DNA of 64,000 nucleotides from Argonema antarcticum A004/B2. Its GTDB lineage: Bacteria; Cyanobacteriota; Cyanobacteriia; Cyanobacteriales; Aerosakkonemataceae. Positions 54,065 through 63,551 of this stretch are shown piece after piece (within the stretch, counting starts at the first letter, position 1; each line of letters begins with the position of its first letter). Where the stretch lies: NCBI RefSeq assembly GCF_023333585.1, contig NZ_JAIQZN010000015.1, forward strand, positions 1 to 64,000. The letters run 5' to 3'. The position numbers were made by a program, and so were the translations under genes. The notes beneath the pieces were generated by a model that ran no database searches, was not told the origin of the DNA, and was given only the letters and a program-made list of their open reading frames with translations.

Positions 54065-54769
54065 TTAACGAAAGCCTAAAATGTAGGCAAGAGATTGAAT
54101 TATGCTCACATAAAAGTTTCCTTCTCTTTCTCGGAACAGAGAGAAGGGAGAATCAGGCGTTCCGAAAAAAGGTCTCAGAGTCCATCCCAATTGACAGCCA
54201 ACAAAAGCATAAAGGAATAACCACAATTGTAAAATTTTTCGCCTGGTATTGCTGCCTTCATTGTCTTGCTCTAAGACTAAATTGGCGGCTTTATATAAGG
54301 AAGAAACTCCGATAAATCCAGTTACGCTAAAGATAACAACATTCAACAATATGAGAAATTGGTAATTGTTGGTGCTAATCAAGAAAAACAGCGCGATCGG
54401 CCCGAAGCTGAACAAAAGCACGCTAGTTAATGAAACCGCCGTCAGCACCAATGCAAAATGCTGACCTAAAGTGCGTTTGGAGCCAAAAATAATATTAGCA
54501 AAATACAATGTTGGCAGACAAATCAGCAGTGTGATTAAGTAGAGGGCTGGAAGTTTAACAGCCGAAGCCAAAGCTTGCATCCAGCTATGATATATACCCA
54601 TGATACCGCCATAGATGGCCAGAAATATCGAACTGCAAACAAGCATAGAAAATATTTTACTTGGCAATCGGGTTCCTTGGCGAATTTCTTCTAGAAATAG
54701 TTGGCGATCGCGCAGTAAACTAATCAGCACTGTAAAGTATTTAATTCCTTGGGATTGCCGTTCCATCAT
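54065..54769 (-). CDS. Multi-helix membrane protein, paralogue 1
   Basis: The start ATG at 54769 (MMERQSQGIKYFTVLISLL) is preferred: it gives 234 residues, matching the neighbour's 233. The longer frame runs 44 bp into cruP. Shared features are LLRDRQLFLEEIRQGTRLPS, YLITLLICLPTLYFANIIFG and QLGWTLRPFFGTPDSPFSLF. It lies 31 bp downstream of cruP and probably shares its transcript. The duplication is old, with about half of positions conserved by eye. Confidence 0.7.
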   Translation of the reverse strand: MMERQSQGIKYFTVLISLLRDRQLFLEEIRQGTRLPSKIFSMLVCSSIFLAIYGGIMGIYHSWMQALASAVKLPALYLITLLICLPTLYFANIIFGSKRTLGQHFALVLTAVSLTSVLLFSFGPIALFFLISTNNYQFLILLNVVIFSVTGFIGVSSLYKAANLVLEQDNEGSNTRRKILQLWLFLYAFVGCQLGWTLRPFFGTPDSPFSLFREREGNFYVSIIQSLAYILGFR

Positions 54770-54800
54770 GTTATCCTCAAAAGCAATATTACTAAAATCA

Positions 54801-56372
54801 TCAATGGGAGTAATCGCCGCCAGATCCATACTTCCAAGCATCAATCCAGCGGCGATAATAGTATTGCGATCCTGATGGTTGCATTGTTTGCACTAATTGG
54901 TACAAAGCAGCGTAGGCTCCCAAATTGGCATAATGAATTGTCCAATCCAGTAGCGTTGTCAGCCCAACTTGCGGAATTACCTTGACAACTAATCTCGGAT
55001 GTGAAATTTGTGTACGCAAAAGGGTTTGCGACAGAGCCGAAAACTGCACCACATCTTGAAGAAAGGGTTTTAGTACGTCGTCGCCCAGATGCTCCATTTC
55101 CAGAAATACAGCAGACAAAAGCTGATTAATTTGATCTGGATGGATTTTTTGATTTACACCGACACTCATCGCTCGTTGAAACAACCAGGTAACGGCTAAG
55201 TTTGGCTGATAAGGTTGTAGTAGCGCCAGAGCATTTTTAGCAAGTCGATCGCATTGTAAAGCTTCGTTAATTCCATTTGCCAAACGCTTCAGATGACGCA
55301 CCATTGCGCCAAAACCACCAAAACTCAGGGGAGATTGAGCGCCACTGGAGTCTCCCACTGGCAAAATGCGGCTCCACGGCATCTTTAGGGGACTTTGCCG
55401 ATAACTTGGAAAGAAGCCAAACAGCGCTCTTTGAAATTGCAATTGTGCCAATTCCACATTTTGATATTGCGGTAGGAGGCGCAGGTAATCCTCAAAGAGT
55501 GTTTCTAAACTGGGGCGCTGCGGGTGAGCATCCATATACGTAAACAAGTAGGTGGTTCTACCATCTCGTGCTGGGAAGGCTTCCCAAAAGTACTGGCATT
55601 GATTTTTTAATGGCGTAAATGATACCAACAAATCGCCTGTGTCATTTTTCGGAAAACCTTGGGCGCAACTTCCTACCACCAAGCATACAGCATCTGGCTT
55701 TTTTCCTTGTCTTGCTTGCTGGACAATGGGAGAAAAATGTCCCATTGCGTCGATTAATAACCGAGTTTTCAGGGATTTTGGATTGTTAGATTGCTCATCA
55801 TCCTGACGAGTAGCCCCCAATCCAAGATCGATCGCAACGCCATCTGGATGAACAACTGCACCTTGAAAGGGTATCTTTTCAAACAGTTTACCGCCAGCTT
55901 TGAGAAATTTGGACTTGAGGGCGTCCAGTAGGAAAACTGGGTCAACACCGATGTTGAGTACGTCTCGCACCCAGTGTTCGCGATCGCCTAAAAAGCTGAT
56001 GCGAGCTGGGTTATACTGGGTGGCGATCGCAGAAAGGAGTTCCGATTCCTCAAGCAGATTCAATTCCAAAAACACTTCCAATTCTTTGCGGGAGATGTTC
56101 CACTCTTGTTCTCTACCGCGTAGAATGCCCCGTTCGATTAAAGCCACTCGCCACCCCATCCCAGCTAAGGCAGCGCCGATTAAAATACCTAATGTACCAC
56201 CGCAGATCACAACGTCCAAATCCACTTCTCCCAAAGGCTGCTGGCTTTCTTTCACAGACATGGGTATCGCTGCGGTGTCCTCTTTCAGGGATTGCCAAAT
56301 GCTAGAGGCTTTACGCAGTCCTCCCAGGACATCCCCAGGTAGTTGGGAAAGAATTTGCTCTGTGAGGGTCAT
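54801..56372 (-). CDS. cruP: CruP (lycopene cyclase-related FAD protein)
   Basis: A flavoprotein of the CruA/CruP family, 523 residues. CruP is conserved in oxygenic phototrophs; it was first described as a lycopene cyclase paralogue and later linked to carotenoid epoxidation control under oxidative stress. FAD-binding VVICGGTLGILIGAALAGMG (about residues 54-73), EWNISRKELEVFLEL, VRDVLNIGVDPVFLLDAL, LLIDAMGHFSPIVQQARQG and PVGDSSGAQSPLSFGGFGAM are diagnostic. It may act with a carotenoid pathway located elsewhere. Two membrane paralogues follow on the same strand. Confidence 0.93.
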   Translation of the reverse strand: MTLTEQILSQLPGDVLGGLRKASSIWQSLKEDTAAIPMSVKESQQPLGEVDLDVVICGGTLGILIGAALAGMGWRVALIERGILRGREQEWNISRKELEVFLELNLLEESELLSAIATQYNPARISFLGDREHWVRDVLNIGVDPVFLLDALKSKFLKAGGKLFEKIPFQGAVVHPDGVAIDLGLGATRQDDEQSNNPKSLKTRLLIDAMGHFSPIVQQARQGKKPDAVCLVVGSCAQGFPKNDTGDLLVSFTPLKNQCQYFWEAFPARDGRTTYLFTYMDAHPQRPSLETLFEDYLRLLPQYQNVELAQLQFQRALFGFFPSYRQSPLKMPWSRILPVGDSSGAQSPLSFGGFGAMVRHLKRLANGINEALQCDRLAKNALALLQPYQPNLAVTWLFQRAMSVGVNQKIHPDQINQLLSAVFLEMEHLGDDVLKPFLQDVVQFSALSQTLLRTQISHPRLVVKVIPQVGLTTLLDWTIHYANLGAYAALYQLVQTMQPSGSQYYYRRWIDAWKYGSGGDYSH

Positions 56373-56456
56373 GAATGTTGATTTATCCAGAGGCTTGCAG
56401 TTAATGACATCATAGTAATCGATCTGGAAGAAGTAGCAAATTCGTCTGTCCTTAAT

Positions 56457-57551
56457 TTATTGATTAATACGGGGTAAACGAATGTAAAAAGTAGTACCTT
56501 CATCGGAGTTGGACTGAAAAGAAATTTGTCCACCATGACCTTCGATAATTGATTTGGCTATCGAAGTTCCCAATCCCGTACCTCCACGTTTTCCATAGGT
56601 CACAAATGGATCGAATAACTTCTCCCGAATCGCTTCGGGAATGCCAGGGCCATTGTCGGAAATTGTAAGTTCTGCCCATTTATCTTTCGCCCAAGCCGAT
56701 ATCTCGATCCGCCCGCCTCGACCGTTAAAAGCTTCGACTGCGTTACCCACTAAGTTTTGCAAAACACGCATTAGTTTGTTTTCATCAACGTTCGCGACTA
56801 CATCTGTCGCTTTAAACGCAAACTCTACTTTACTATCTTTAAAATAAAGACGATTTAGCTTTTCAAAATGTTGGACAAACAAAGTAAGGTTAACAGGTTC
56901 TTTATTAACCAAGGCATTGCCGTTAGCAAATTCCAACGCTTCTTCTGCCATACCCAACATTCGCTTAACTTGGGCTTGAATTATATCGCACCATTCAATT
57001 GTTTCTTCATCGGGATGCTGTTCTTTGAGCATTACACTAGCTAGATGTATGCCGGTAACAGGACTTCTGAAATCGTGAATAATGGTGTTGACCATCTCTC
57101 CCACTAATGCCATTTTTTCTTGGTGAATCATTTGATTGACATATTGCGATGTTGTAGCTCGTAACTGCTGGACAATGTAACCAAGCAGTTTGAGAACTAC
57201 CCTACCTTTTGTGTTATTCAAAATTTCCATCAAACTGTCGCGGGGAATTTTTGCCAAAGTTGCTTCACCGCAAACAATCGCTTGAGCGCTACGGGGTTGT
57301 CCATCCAATACCCCAAATTCCCCAAAAAACTCGTTAGGTTTAGCTAAAGCAAATGTTTGATATTTTTCGCTAGGAGAAATCTTTCTAAATTCTACTTGAC
57401 CTGCTAAAATTAGATACAAAAAATCTGGTATTTCGCCTTCTTCAAAAATTATTTTTTGAGCATGAAAATTTTCTACAATAGCCAGCCTACAGAGTTGGGC
57501 GGCTTGCTCCGGTTCAAAATAGGAAATAAACTGATGTTCTTTCAGATCCAT
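56457..57551 (-). CDS. Sensor histidine kinase with N-terminal cNMP-binding domain
   Basis: The 364-residue protein has a cyclic-nucleotide-binding-type beta-roll at residues about 5-125 (IIFEEGEIPDFLYLILAGQV, FGEFGVLDGQPRSAQAIV), a HisKA dimerisation segment with phospho-acceptor His in TIIHDFRSPVTG (about residue 160), and an ATPase domain with NLVGNAVEAF (N box), DNGPGIP (G1) and GGTGLGTSIAKSI (G2). There are no membrane helices, so it is cytosolic, probably sensing cAMP/cGMP or a small molecule. No adjacent response regulator. Confidence 0.92.
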   Translation of the reverse strand: MDLKEHQFISYFEPEQAAQLCRLAIVENFHAQKIIFEEGEIPDFLYLILAGQVEFRKISPSEKYQTFALAKPNEFFGEFGVLDGQPRSAQAIVCGEATLAKIPRDSLMEILNNTKGRVVLKLLGYIVQQLRATTSQYVNQMIHQEKMALVGEMVNTIIHDFRSPVTGIHLASVMLKEQHPDEETIEWCDIIQAQVKRMLGMAEEALEFANGNALVNKEPVNLTLFVQHFEKLNRLYFKDSKVEFAFKATDVVANVDENKLMRVLQNLVGNAVEAFNGRGGRIEISAWAKDKWAELTISDNGPGIPEAIREKLFDPFVTYGKRGGTGLGTSIAKSIIEGHGGQISFQSNSDEGTTFYIRLPRINQ

Positions 57552-57607
57552 GCGATAATACCTGCTTTATTAACATAAAAAAGTTGTCTTATCTTATCTT
57601 AAGGCAG

Positions 57608-57829
57608 ATGTGGTGTGGGGTAAGACCCTACATTTCGTTATTATCAACCCGGAAACAGGCGATCGCAACTGTAGTTACCACAGTCTTGGGCTGTGTAAAG
57701 GTTTACACGAGTATTTATACTCAAATTTTGGCGGTGTCAATAGGTGCGATCGCATCTGTAACTTTTGGTTCGTTGCTGGCATCGCGCATCCAGCAGAAGG
57801 TAAAATACAATATAAGCAGCAAAGTTTAG
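57608..57829 (+). CDS. Possible small membrane protein, 73 aa
   Basis: The ATG at 57608 opens a frame giving MWCGVRPYISLLSTRKQAIA and two hydrophobic stretches (TVVTTVLGCVKVYTS, ILAVSIGAIASVTFG). A competing frame of similar length exists in +1. No ribosome site is convincing. It may be real because it lies just before the MORN-like gene on the same strand, but evidence is weak. Confidence 0.3.
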   Translation: MWCGVRPYISLLSTRKQAIATVVTTVLGCVKVYTSIYTQILAVSIGAIASVTFGSLLASRIQQKVKYNISSKV

Positions 57830-57862
57830 TAAATTGGCTGATTTTTAGAGGTTACTGGAGAT

Positions 57863-58378
57863 TTGGCAAGTCATCTTTACCTAAAAAAGGTCAAAAATCG
57901 ATTTAATCGCTTCACGGGACTGCTAATCGCTACCGGCATAGGACTGATATTTTCTAGCGTCAAGGCGGTAGCAGATCCACCGATATATTACCCCAACGGA
58001 CAAGTGGTTTGGAGAGGAAATGTAGGGGACACTGTTTTCCACGAAAATGGACAGGTTGCTTGGAGAGGTAGTCCAGAAAACAATAACATTGTCTTTCACA
58101 GTAACGGACAGTTGGCTTGGAGAGGCAGTCTAGGAAATGATGTTTTTTATAACAACGGACAGGTTGCTTGGAGAGGAGACAAAGGGGACTCCTGCTATCG
58201 ATCCGACGGTAGTGTGATGAGGCGGGACTGTAAAAGCACCAATTGGATTGAATTGGGTTCTGGTATTAGTTTTCGGGTTACACTTAATAATGCTCAGTTA
58301 AAGCTTCACATTCCTAGAACTGAGACGGGCCGATCGTTTTATGCCAAGATTTTTGATTTGGTAGATTCGGAAAATTAG
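57863..58378 (+). CDS. Exported protein with MORN/YwqK-like repeats
   Basis: The TTG start at 57863 follows GGAG. The N-terminus has a signal-like segment (GLLIATGIGLIFSSVKAVAD, residues about 19-38) with probable cleavage after AVA. Then four or five short repeats follow, each of the form YxNGQVxWRG: YYPNGQVVWRG, FHENGQVAWRG, FHSNGQLAWRG, FYNNGQVAWRG. These resemble MORN-type beta-hairpin repeats of YwqK-like antitoxin-type or periplasmic proteins. The C-terminal 50 residues are unique. No partner gene is known. Confidence 0.65.
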   Translation: MASHLYLKKVKNRFNRFTGLLIATGIGLIFSSVKAVADPPIYYPNGQVVWRGNVGDTVFHENGQVAWRGSPENNNIVFHSNGQLAWRGSLGNDVFYNNGQVAWRGDKGDSCYRSDGSVMRRDCKSTNWIELGSGISFRVTLNNAQLKLHIPRTETGRSFYAKIFDLVDSEN

Positions 58379-58421
58379 GAACTGATATTAGTATTGAGAC
58401 TACCGCCGACTTGATAGGTTA

Positions 58422-58570
58422 TACAGCGGTTCCCGCTGTTAAGAGGTACAGTATGCGAAGGGGAGGCGAAGCATGAACGTATTTCATCTTTGCTGATTAC
58501 CAATAAATCATCTGCCGGAATGCTTCGCCCCTACTTAAAATGTACTTCATTACAGCGGGAACCGCTGTAT
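58422..58570. mobile_element. 149-bp IS630-type MITE
   Basis: Perfect 19-bp inverted ends (ATACAGCGGTTCCCGCTGT) enclose a largely palindromic interior (GAGGCGAAGCAT / ATGCTTCGCCCC). The bases flanking CAGCGG are TA on both sides, as expected for IS630/Tc1 elements. TGAAGTACAT next to the right end shows kinship with the copies at 39.7, 48.4 and 63.0 kb. It ends three bases from the Uma2 stop codon. Confidence 0.8.
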
Positions 58571-58573
58571 CTC

Positions 58574-59182
58574 TCATCGCCCCGCTTCAAAAATCTGTTT
58601 GGCCGTCAAATTCAATTCTGGAAATGTTGGAGATCCGATCGCATCATCACCTCGAAAGTGGTTAACCTGATACTCACCGTCTACTAAATAATAGATGGAA
58701 ATAGTCGGCTGTTTGGGATTGCCAATGTACCGTCTGCCACCCAAACCTAAATAGTCAATAATCCAATATTCAGGAATGCCAAAAATTTCATAGTCAACCA
58801 GCTTGTGGGCATAATCATCTTGCCAATTCGTGCTGACAACTTCAATAACGAGGGGAACCGAGGCTGCTTGAGTAACGGTTGACGACTTTTTCCATAGCGG
58901 TTCTGAAGGTAGATTTTTTTGATTGATAACTAGCACGTCAGGCGAATAAGCAGATTCTCGATCGGGAACCTTAATTAGGGCTTGTTTGGGGATGAAGTAA
59001 GGGAGGTTTAATCTGTCAAATTGCACGCTTAGTTTTTTGGTGGCAAAACCATTAATCTCTTCATGCTCTCCAATGGGCTGCATTTCAACAATTACTCCAT
59101 CGTGTAGTTCATAGAATCCAACCTCTGGTTTCCATTCTAGAAAATCTTCAAAAGTCGTTGTTTTTGGTAAGGTTTCAAACAT
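58574..59182 (-). CDS. Uma2 family (DUF820) endonuclease-fold protein
   Basis: The 202-residue protein of the restriction-endonuclease-like Uma2 family, extremely common in cyanobacteria. Order: MFETLPKTTTFEDFLEWKPE, YELHDGVIVEMQPIGEHEEI, catalytic-type acidic motifs SPDVLVINQ and LVIEVVSTNWQDDYAHKL, and EYWIIDYLGLGG. Such proteins may be nucleases or transposon-derived, with no established role. The MITE at 58570 ends adjacent to its stop. A fragment of a second Uma2 gene lies at 62.85 kb beyond the AAA-WD40 gene. Confidence 0.85.
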   Translation of the reverse strand: MFETLPKTTTFEDFLEWKPEVGFYELHDGVIVEMQPIGEHEEINGFATKKLSVQFDRLNLPYFIPKQALIKVPDRESAYSPDVLVINQKNLPSEPLWKKSSTVTQAASVPLVIEVVSTNWQDDYAHKLVDYEIFGIPEYWIIDYLGLGGRRYIGNPKQPTISIYYLVDGEYQVNHFRGDDAIGSPTFPELNLTAKQIFEAGR

Positions 59183-59254
59183 AGAATTAGGTGTATCTCA
59201 CTCGTAAAATATGGGTTTCACCAACCAGTTTAACTGACTTAGGACTGACGCATT

Positions 59255-62200
59255 TCAGGGGACTCGATCGCACAAATGACGATCGCTCTTTTCCACATCC
59301 GCATTAGTCCGCAAATAATCCTGGACGCGATCGCACCCATAACTCAATAAATCCAGACTCAGAATTCGCTGCACATTCCACAGAATCAGCGTGTTATCCT
59401 CACTGACAGAAGCCACAAACTTCCCATCAGAACTATACGCCACTCCCCGAATCGCCGCACTGTGACCTCTGAGAGTCGTTAATTCCGTACCGTCAAGCTT
59501 CCAAAACTTCACCGTATTGTCCACACTTCCAGAAGCAATCATTTGACCATCCGGGCTAAATGCCACTCCCCACACCGCAGCATGATGACCTTCAATAGTT
59601 CTTAACAACTTACCATCAATTGTCCAAAGCTTAATCGTATTATCGCCACTGCCAGAAGCGATCATCTTACCATCAGGACTAAATGCGACTCTCCATACCG
59701 CAGCAGTATGACCTTGAAGGGTTCTCACTAACTTACCATTAAGCTTCCACAACTTCACAGTACCATCTCCCCCTGCTGAGGTAATTAGCTGACTATCTGG
59801 GCTAAATACCACCTGCCAAATAGGAGCATGATGTCCTATTAGGGTCTTCGGGGCGCATCTATTGGCGTTCCCTAGAGACTTTGCAGGGGATGTTTCGCCC
59901 ATACAAGTGCTGTTGCGCCGCCAAAGCTTAATCGTATTATCTTGACTTGCGGAAGCGATCGTTCGATCGTCAGGACTGAAAGCTAATCCAGTCAGTCTAG
60001 AGGTATGACCTACGAAACTTGCCATCAAAGCACCTTTTCGATCCCAGACGTTCACAATATTATCGTTTCTAGCAAAAGCAATTAACCGATCGTCGTGACT
60101 CATAGCAACTGCATAAATCGCCGCGTCTTGTTCACTCAAAGTCGCCAGCAATTTGCCTTGCCGACTCCAAAGCTTAGTCGTGCCATCCTCGCTACCAGTT
60201 GCGATCGTAGAACTATCAGCACTGACATCTAAAGCCCAAATCCCGGCTTTATGTGCAGTGACGATCGTTCGCAATGGATTTTGACTTTGCCACAGTCTGA
60301 CGCTGTTTTCTGCACCTGCCGAAGCAATAAAGCTGCCGTCGGGACTCCAAGCTATCCCCCAAATCCCAGCACTATGACCTCTAAATGTCGTCAGTTCGAT
60401 GCCGTCAATATGCCAAAGTTTTACCGTTTTATCTCGACTTGCAGAGGCGATAGTTTGACCGTCTGGACTAAATACAACTGCTGATATTACAGCAGTATGA
60501 CCCTCAAGTGTTCGTAGCAAAGTGCCGTTTTTATGCCAAAGTTTAACCGTTTTGTCTCCACTTGCAGAGGCAATAGTTTGACCGTCTGGACTAAACGCCA
60601 CTGAGGATACCACAGCAGTATGACCCTCAAGTGTTCTTAGCAAAGTGCCGTTTTTGTGCCAAAGTTTAACCGTTTTGTCTCCACTTGCCGAAGCAATAGT
60701 TTGACCATCGGGACTAAACGCCACTGAGGAGACCCCAGCAGTATGACCCTGGAAAGTTTGTAGTGCCCCCGTGCCTGCCCCCTCAACTTTCCAAAGTTTT
60801 ACAGTTGCGTCCACACTAGCAGATGCAATGGTTTGACCGTCGGGGCTAAATGCCACTACCCAGATGCCAGCACTGTGACCCTGAAAAGTTTTCAACAAAG
60901 TGCCGCCCTTGTTCCATAGTTTCACAGTGCCATCATCACTTCCAGAAGCAATTAACTGACCGTCAGGGCTAAATTTGACCGATCGAACGATCGCCTGATG
61001 ACCTTTGAGAGTTGCTACCTCTGTACCATTCCTCCCCCACAGTTTGATAGTTTTATCGACACTTCCAGAGGCAATTAGCTTACTGTCAGGACTAATATCG
61101 ACGGTCATCACTGCCGCTTTATGTCCCGATAAACGGTTATATTCATCTACTTCATAAACGGCTTGTCGCAGTATATCAATAACCTGATGTTCAATATTTG
61201 TGTCTGTCTTGCCTAACTTTTGCAGTCTGCGTTTAGCTTTAATCGCTTCTATTAGTGCATCCAAGCGGCGATTAGAGGCAAACAGTCCCTCAGAAGAAGA
61301 AACCAGCGCTTGAATTTCGCTAATGCGAGCTTCGCGTTCGCTAATAGCGGCTCGTCGGTATTGAAAATAACTTATCACCCCTAAACCGCAGGCAAGCAGC
61401 AATGCCATACTGACTGCAAACAGCGAAATTCTTTGTCGTTTGGTAGCTTTTTTCTCTTGCTCAAGTCTTTTGCGTTCCTCTGCCAGTCGCGCTTCCACTT
61501 CTTTAGTTCGTTCTGCTTCTAAAGCTTGTTGCACTTCTCGTCTGTCGAGTTCGGTGCTAGCAGCTAAAAACTGATAGTCTAAATCACTCAAACTTTTCCC
61601 TTGCGCCCAATTTTGGGCATCAATCAATGCTTGTCCGCGCAGCAGTCGCGAAGAATCCTGTTGTTTTGACGAAATCCAAGCATCAAAAGCTTGAGAATAG
61701 GGACGCAGTTTGCCTAATTGTTTTTCTACCCATTCGAGGTTAAAAACTTCTTTATAAATGGAATTTTTGACTTTCAACAATCTTTGTTGTTTGATGACTA
61801 AACCAGAAAGCACCAGTTCGATTTGCTCGCCGCTGTCATCGGTTGGCACTTCAAATTCTTGTAAGATTTGCTGATAAATGCCGAGTAATCTGCCAGCGCG
61901 TTGTTCGTTTCGAGTTATGCGATCGCGGATCGTCCTTAAATGTTCCGGTTCGTCTTTGCTTTCCCACTTGTCGATGATGTGCGATCGCACCACACTTTCT
62001 AACCAAAATGCCTCTGTCCCTGGGATAATTTTCAGACTATCGCTATTCTCATCCGACGCAAACGCCATGTTTTCTAGCAATCTTACCAGCAATTGACAGA
62101 GTTTTTGAGTCAAAAATGGCTGTCCTGAAGTCCAAGTTAATATTTCTTTGAGTACTGCTCTTGAATTACTGACTTTTTCCTCTAAACCTACTGCTAATGG

Positions 62201-62848
62201 TGTGGCTTCATCCAATTGAAACCCCTGGAGTTCGATCGCTCTGCCTATATTAAATGGCGTCCGATTTTTATCGGCGATTAAATCTGAAGGTGTGGCTACT
62301 CCGAAGATCGCAAACGTGAGGCGATTGTAGGCAGGTTCCATCGCTCTTTGATTATAACAATAGCGAATCAAAGCAAAAAAATCATCTACCGGAAAATCTA
62401 AGCCGAGAATGCTGTCGATTTCATCGATAAATATAAAGATGCGCTCTTGAGGAAATTGCACCAGCAGCAATTCGACAATAAAACGACTCAATCTCTGGAG
62501 TAAAGACAAATCTTCTTCATCGCGCCACCAACCTTTTAAGTTAAACTTTCCTAACAGGTTAAAACCCAACCATAAATCGGTCACTATTCCTTTGTACCAC
62601 TGAATAGGCGTGATATTTTCACTGCCTATCGCTGTCATATCGACGGTGGTACAGAGGAATCCTTCTTCTTGCAGGCGATGTCGCGTTCTCACTAAAAGTG
62701 AAGATTTCCCCATTTGCCGCGAGTTGAGTACGTAGCAAAATTCTCCCTGCTTTAAAGCTTCATATAGTTCGACATCGGCTTTACGTTCAACATAAGTAGG
62801 GGCATCTGTTGTCAGGCTGCCGCCGATTTGGTATTCGTAAGTGTTCAT
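59255..62848 (-). CDS. AAA-like ATPase with transmembrane segment and 14 WD40 repeats
   Basis: The 1,197-residue protein starts with an AAA_35-type NTPase (residues about 10-330; [19 protein letters not shown]-loop, [12 protein letters not shown] Walker B), a coiled coil, one membrane helix (about 473-492), then 14 WD40 repeats forming two seven-bladed propellers, and a short Cys-containing tail. Blades 4 and 5 are almost identical, and blade 10 carries an about 20-residue insertion. Such AAA-WD40 proteins are expanded in filamentous cyanobacteria and are thought to be signalling or conflict-type scaffolds (STAND-like); the effector is not apparent. Confidence 0.9.
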   Translation of the reverse strand: MNTYEYQIGGSLTTDAPTYVERKADVELYEALKQGEFCYVLNSRQMGKSSLLVRTRHRLQEEGFLCTTVDMTAIGSENITPIQWYKGIVTDLWLGFNLLGKFNLKGWWRDEEDLSLLQRLSRFIVELLLVQFPQERIFIFIDEIDSILGLDFPVDDFFALIRYCYNQRAMEPAYNRLTFAIFGVATPSDLIADKNRTPFNIGRAIELQGFQLDEATPLAVGLEEKVSNSRAVLKEILTWTSGQPFLTQKLCQLLVRLLENMAFASDENSDSLKIIPGTEAFWLESVVRSHIIDKWESKDEPEHLRTIRDRITRNEQRAGRLLGIYQQILQEFEVPTDDSGEQIELVLSGLVIKQQRLLKVKNSIYKEVFNLEWVEKQLGKLRPYSQAFDAWISSKQQDSSRLLRGQALIDAQNWAQGKSLSDLDYQFLAASTELDRREVQQALEAERTKEVEARLAEERKRLEQEKKATKRQRISLFAVSMALLLACGLGVISYFQYRRAAISEREARISEIQALVSSSEGLFASNRRLDALIEAIKAKRRLQKLGKTDTNIEHQVIDILRQAVYEVDEYNRLSGHKAAVMTVDISPDSKLIASGSVDKTIKLWGRNGTEVATLKGHQAIVRSVKFSPDGQLIASGSDDGTVKLWNKGGTLLKTFQGHSAGIWVVAFSPDGQTIASASVDATVKLWKVEGAGTGALQTFQGHTAGVSSVAFSPDGQTIASASGDKTVKLWHKNGTLLRTLEGHTAVVSSVAFSPDGQTIASASGDKTVKLWHKNGTLLRTLEGHTAVISAVVFSPDGQTIASASRDKTVKLWHIDGIELTTFRGHSAGIWGIAWSPDGSFIASAGAENSVRLWQSQNPLRTIVTAHKAGIWALDVSADSSTIATGSEDGTTKLWSRQGKLLATLSEQDAAIYAVAMSHDDRLIAFARNDNIVNVWDRKGALMASFVGHTSRLTGLAFSPDDRTIASASQDNTIKLWRRNSTCMGETSPAKSLGNANRCAPKTLIGHHAPIWQVVFSPDSQLITSAGGDGTVKLWKLNGKLVRTLQGHTAAVWRVAFSPDGKMIASGSGDNTIKLWTIDGKLLRTIEGHHAAVWGVAFSPDGQMIASGSVDNTVKFWKLDGTELTTLRGHSAAIRGVAYSSDGKFVASVSEDNTLILWNVQRILSLDLLSYGCDRVQDYLRTNADVEKSDRHLCDRVP

Positions 62849-62853
62849 AGTTC

Positions 62854-62887
62854 ATTGCCAATGTACCGTCTACCACCCAAACCTAAA
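62854..62887 (-). pseudogene. Short Uma2 gene fragment
   Basis: The 34 bases beginning ATTGCCAATGTACCGTCT are a near-exact match (one difference) to 58718-58751 inside the intact Uma2 gene. Nothing else of the gene remains, so it is a relic of a second copy or of a recombination event upstream of the AAA-WD40 gene. Confidence 0.6.
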
Positions 62888-62980
62888 GGGCTAGTTGAGA
62901 ATGGTGCAAGATCTCAAGTGCATCTCACTTTTGCAAATATATGCTCACACTGTTTCTGATTATTACGCAAAACTGTGGTT

Positions 62981-63045
62981 TACAGCAGCTTGCAGTTGGA
63001 TGAAGTACACCTCAGAAACCGGGTAACTTCTGCGAAACCCGGTTT
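62981..63045. mobile_element. Miniature element copy C, in the 62849-63551 gap
   Basis: TACAGCAGCTTGCAGTTGGA, TGAAGTACAC, then GAAACCGGG and CCCGGTTTC arms; it matches the 39.7-kb and 48.4-kb copies. The right terminal repeat is lost. The whole gap to 63551 contains repeats and the MITE below, with no supported gene. Confidence 0.65.
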
Positions 63046-63164
63046 CTCTAGGCAGGCAAGTTGGGACTAAAGGCAGCTTTCCTTACCACACCCGTATGCC
63101 CCGTGAGCGTCCTCAGCAAGATGCCCTGGGAGTTCGATCGCGGTTAAGGAAGAAATGATAACTT

Positions 63165-63324
63165 ATATCATGTCCGGTTGCATCGGTAGCGTCAGCGTGA
63201 TGCGAGAAATTGTCTGTTGTCATCGAGGGTTAAATTTTTACCACAGATGAAGACAGATGAACACAGATGAACACAGATAAGAGAGTTATTTTTTTTAGAC
63301 AACCGATGCCACCGGTCATGATAT
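63165..63324 (-). mobile_element. 160-bp MITE, copy 2 (inverted relative to copy 1)
   Basis: It matches 39847-40006 over its full length in opposite orientation, with the same ATATCATG ends and tandem GATGAACACA units. Flanks show no clear target duplication, suggesting later rearrangement or an older insertion. A further end-like trace (CAACCGGAAACGATATGATT) follows near 63437. Confidence 0.82.
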
Positions 63325-63551
63325 TATTGGTTGACTGGTTTTGAGGGTTGCTCGTCATATCAAATCCGTCTGCGTCGGAATTGTTCGTTTTTCCCCTCTT
63401 ACCCCCTCCCCTCTGCGGCCATAATAATTCAGACACAACCGGAAACGATATGATTGGATAGGATGTTGAGTTGAGGACGTAACAAAACTTGCCGGAACAG
63501 GAGGAAGAACCTCCCTTAACAAGCGTGACATTCACGTTTATAACCTCCTAC

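Noticed and set aside
63230-63535. 101-codon minus-strand frame
   Set aside because: It runs through the 160-bp MITE and repeat DNA, so it is not a gene.
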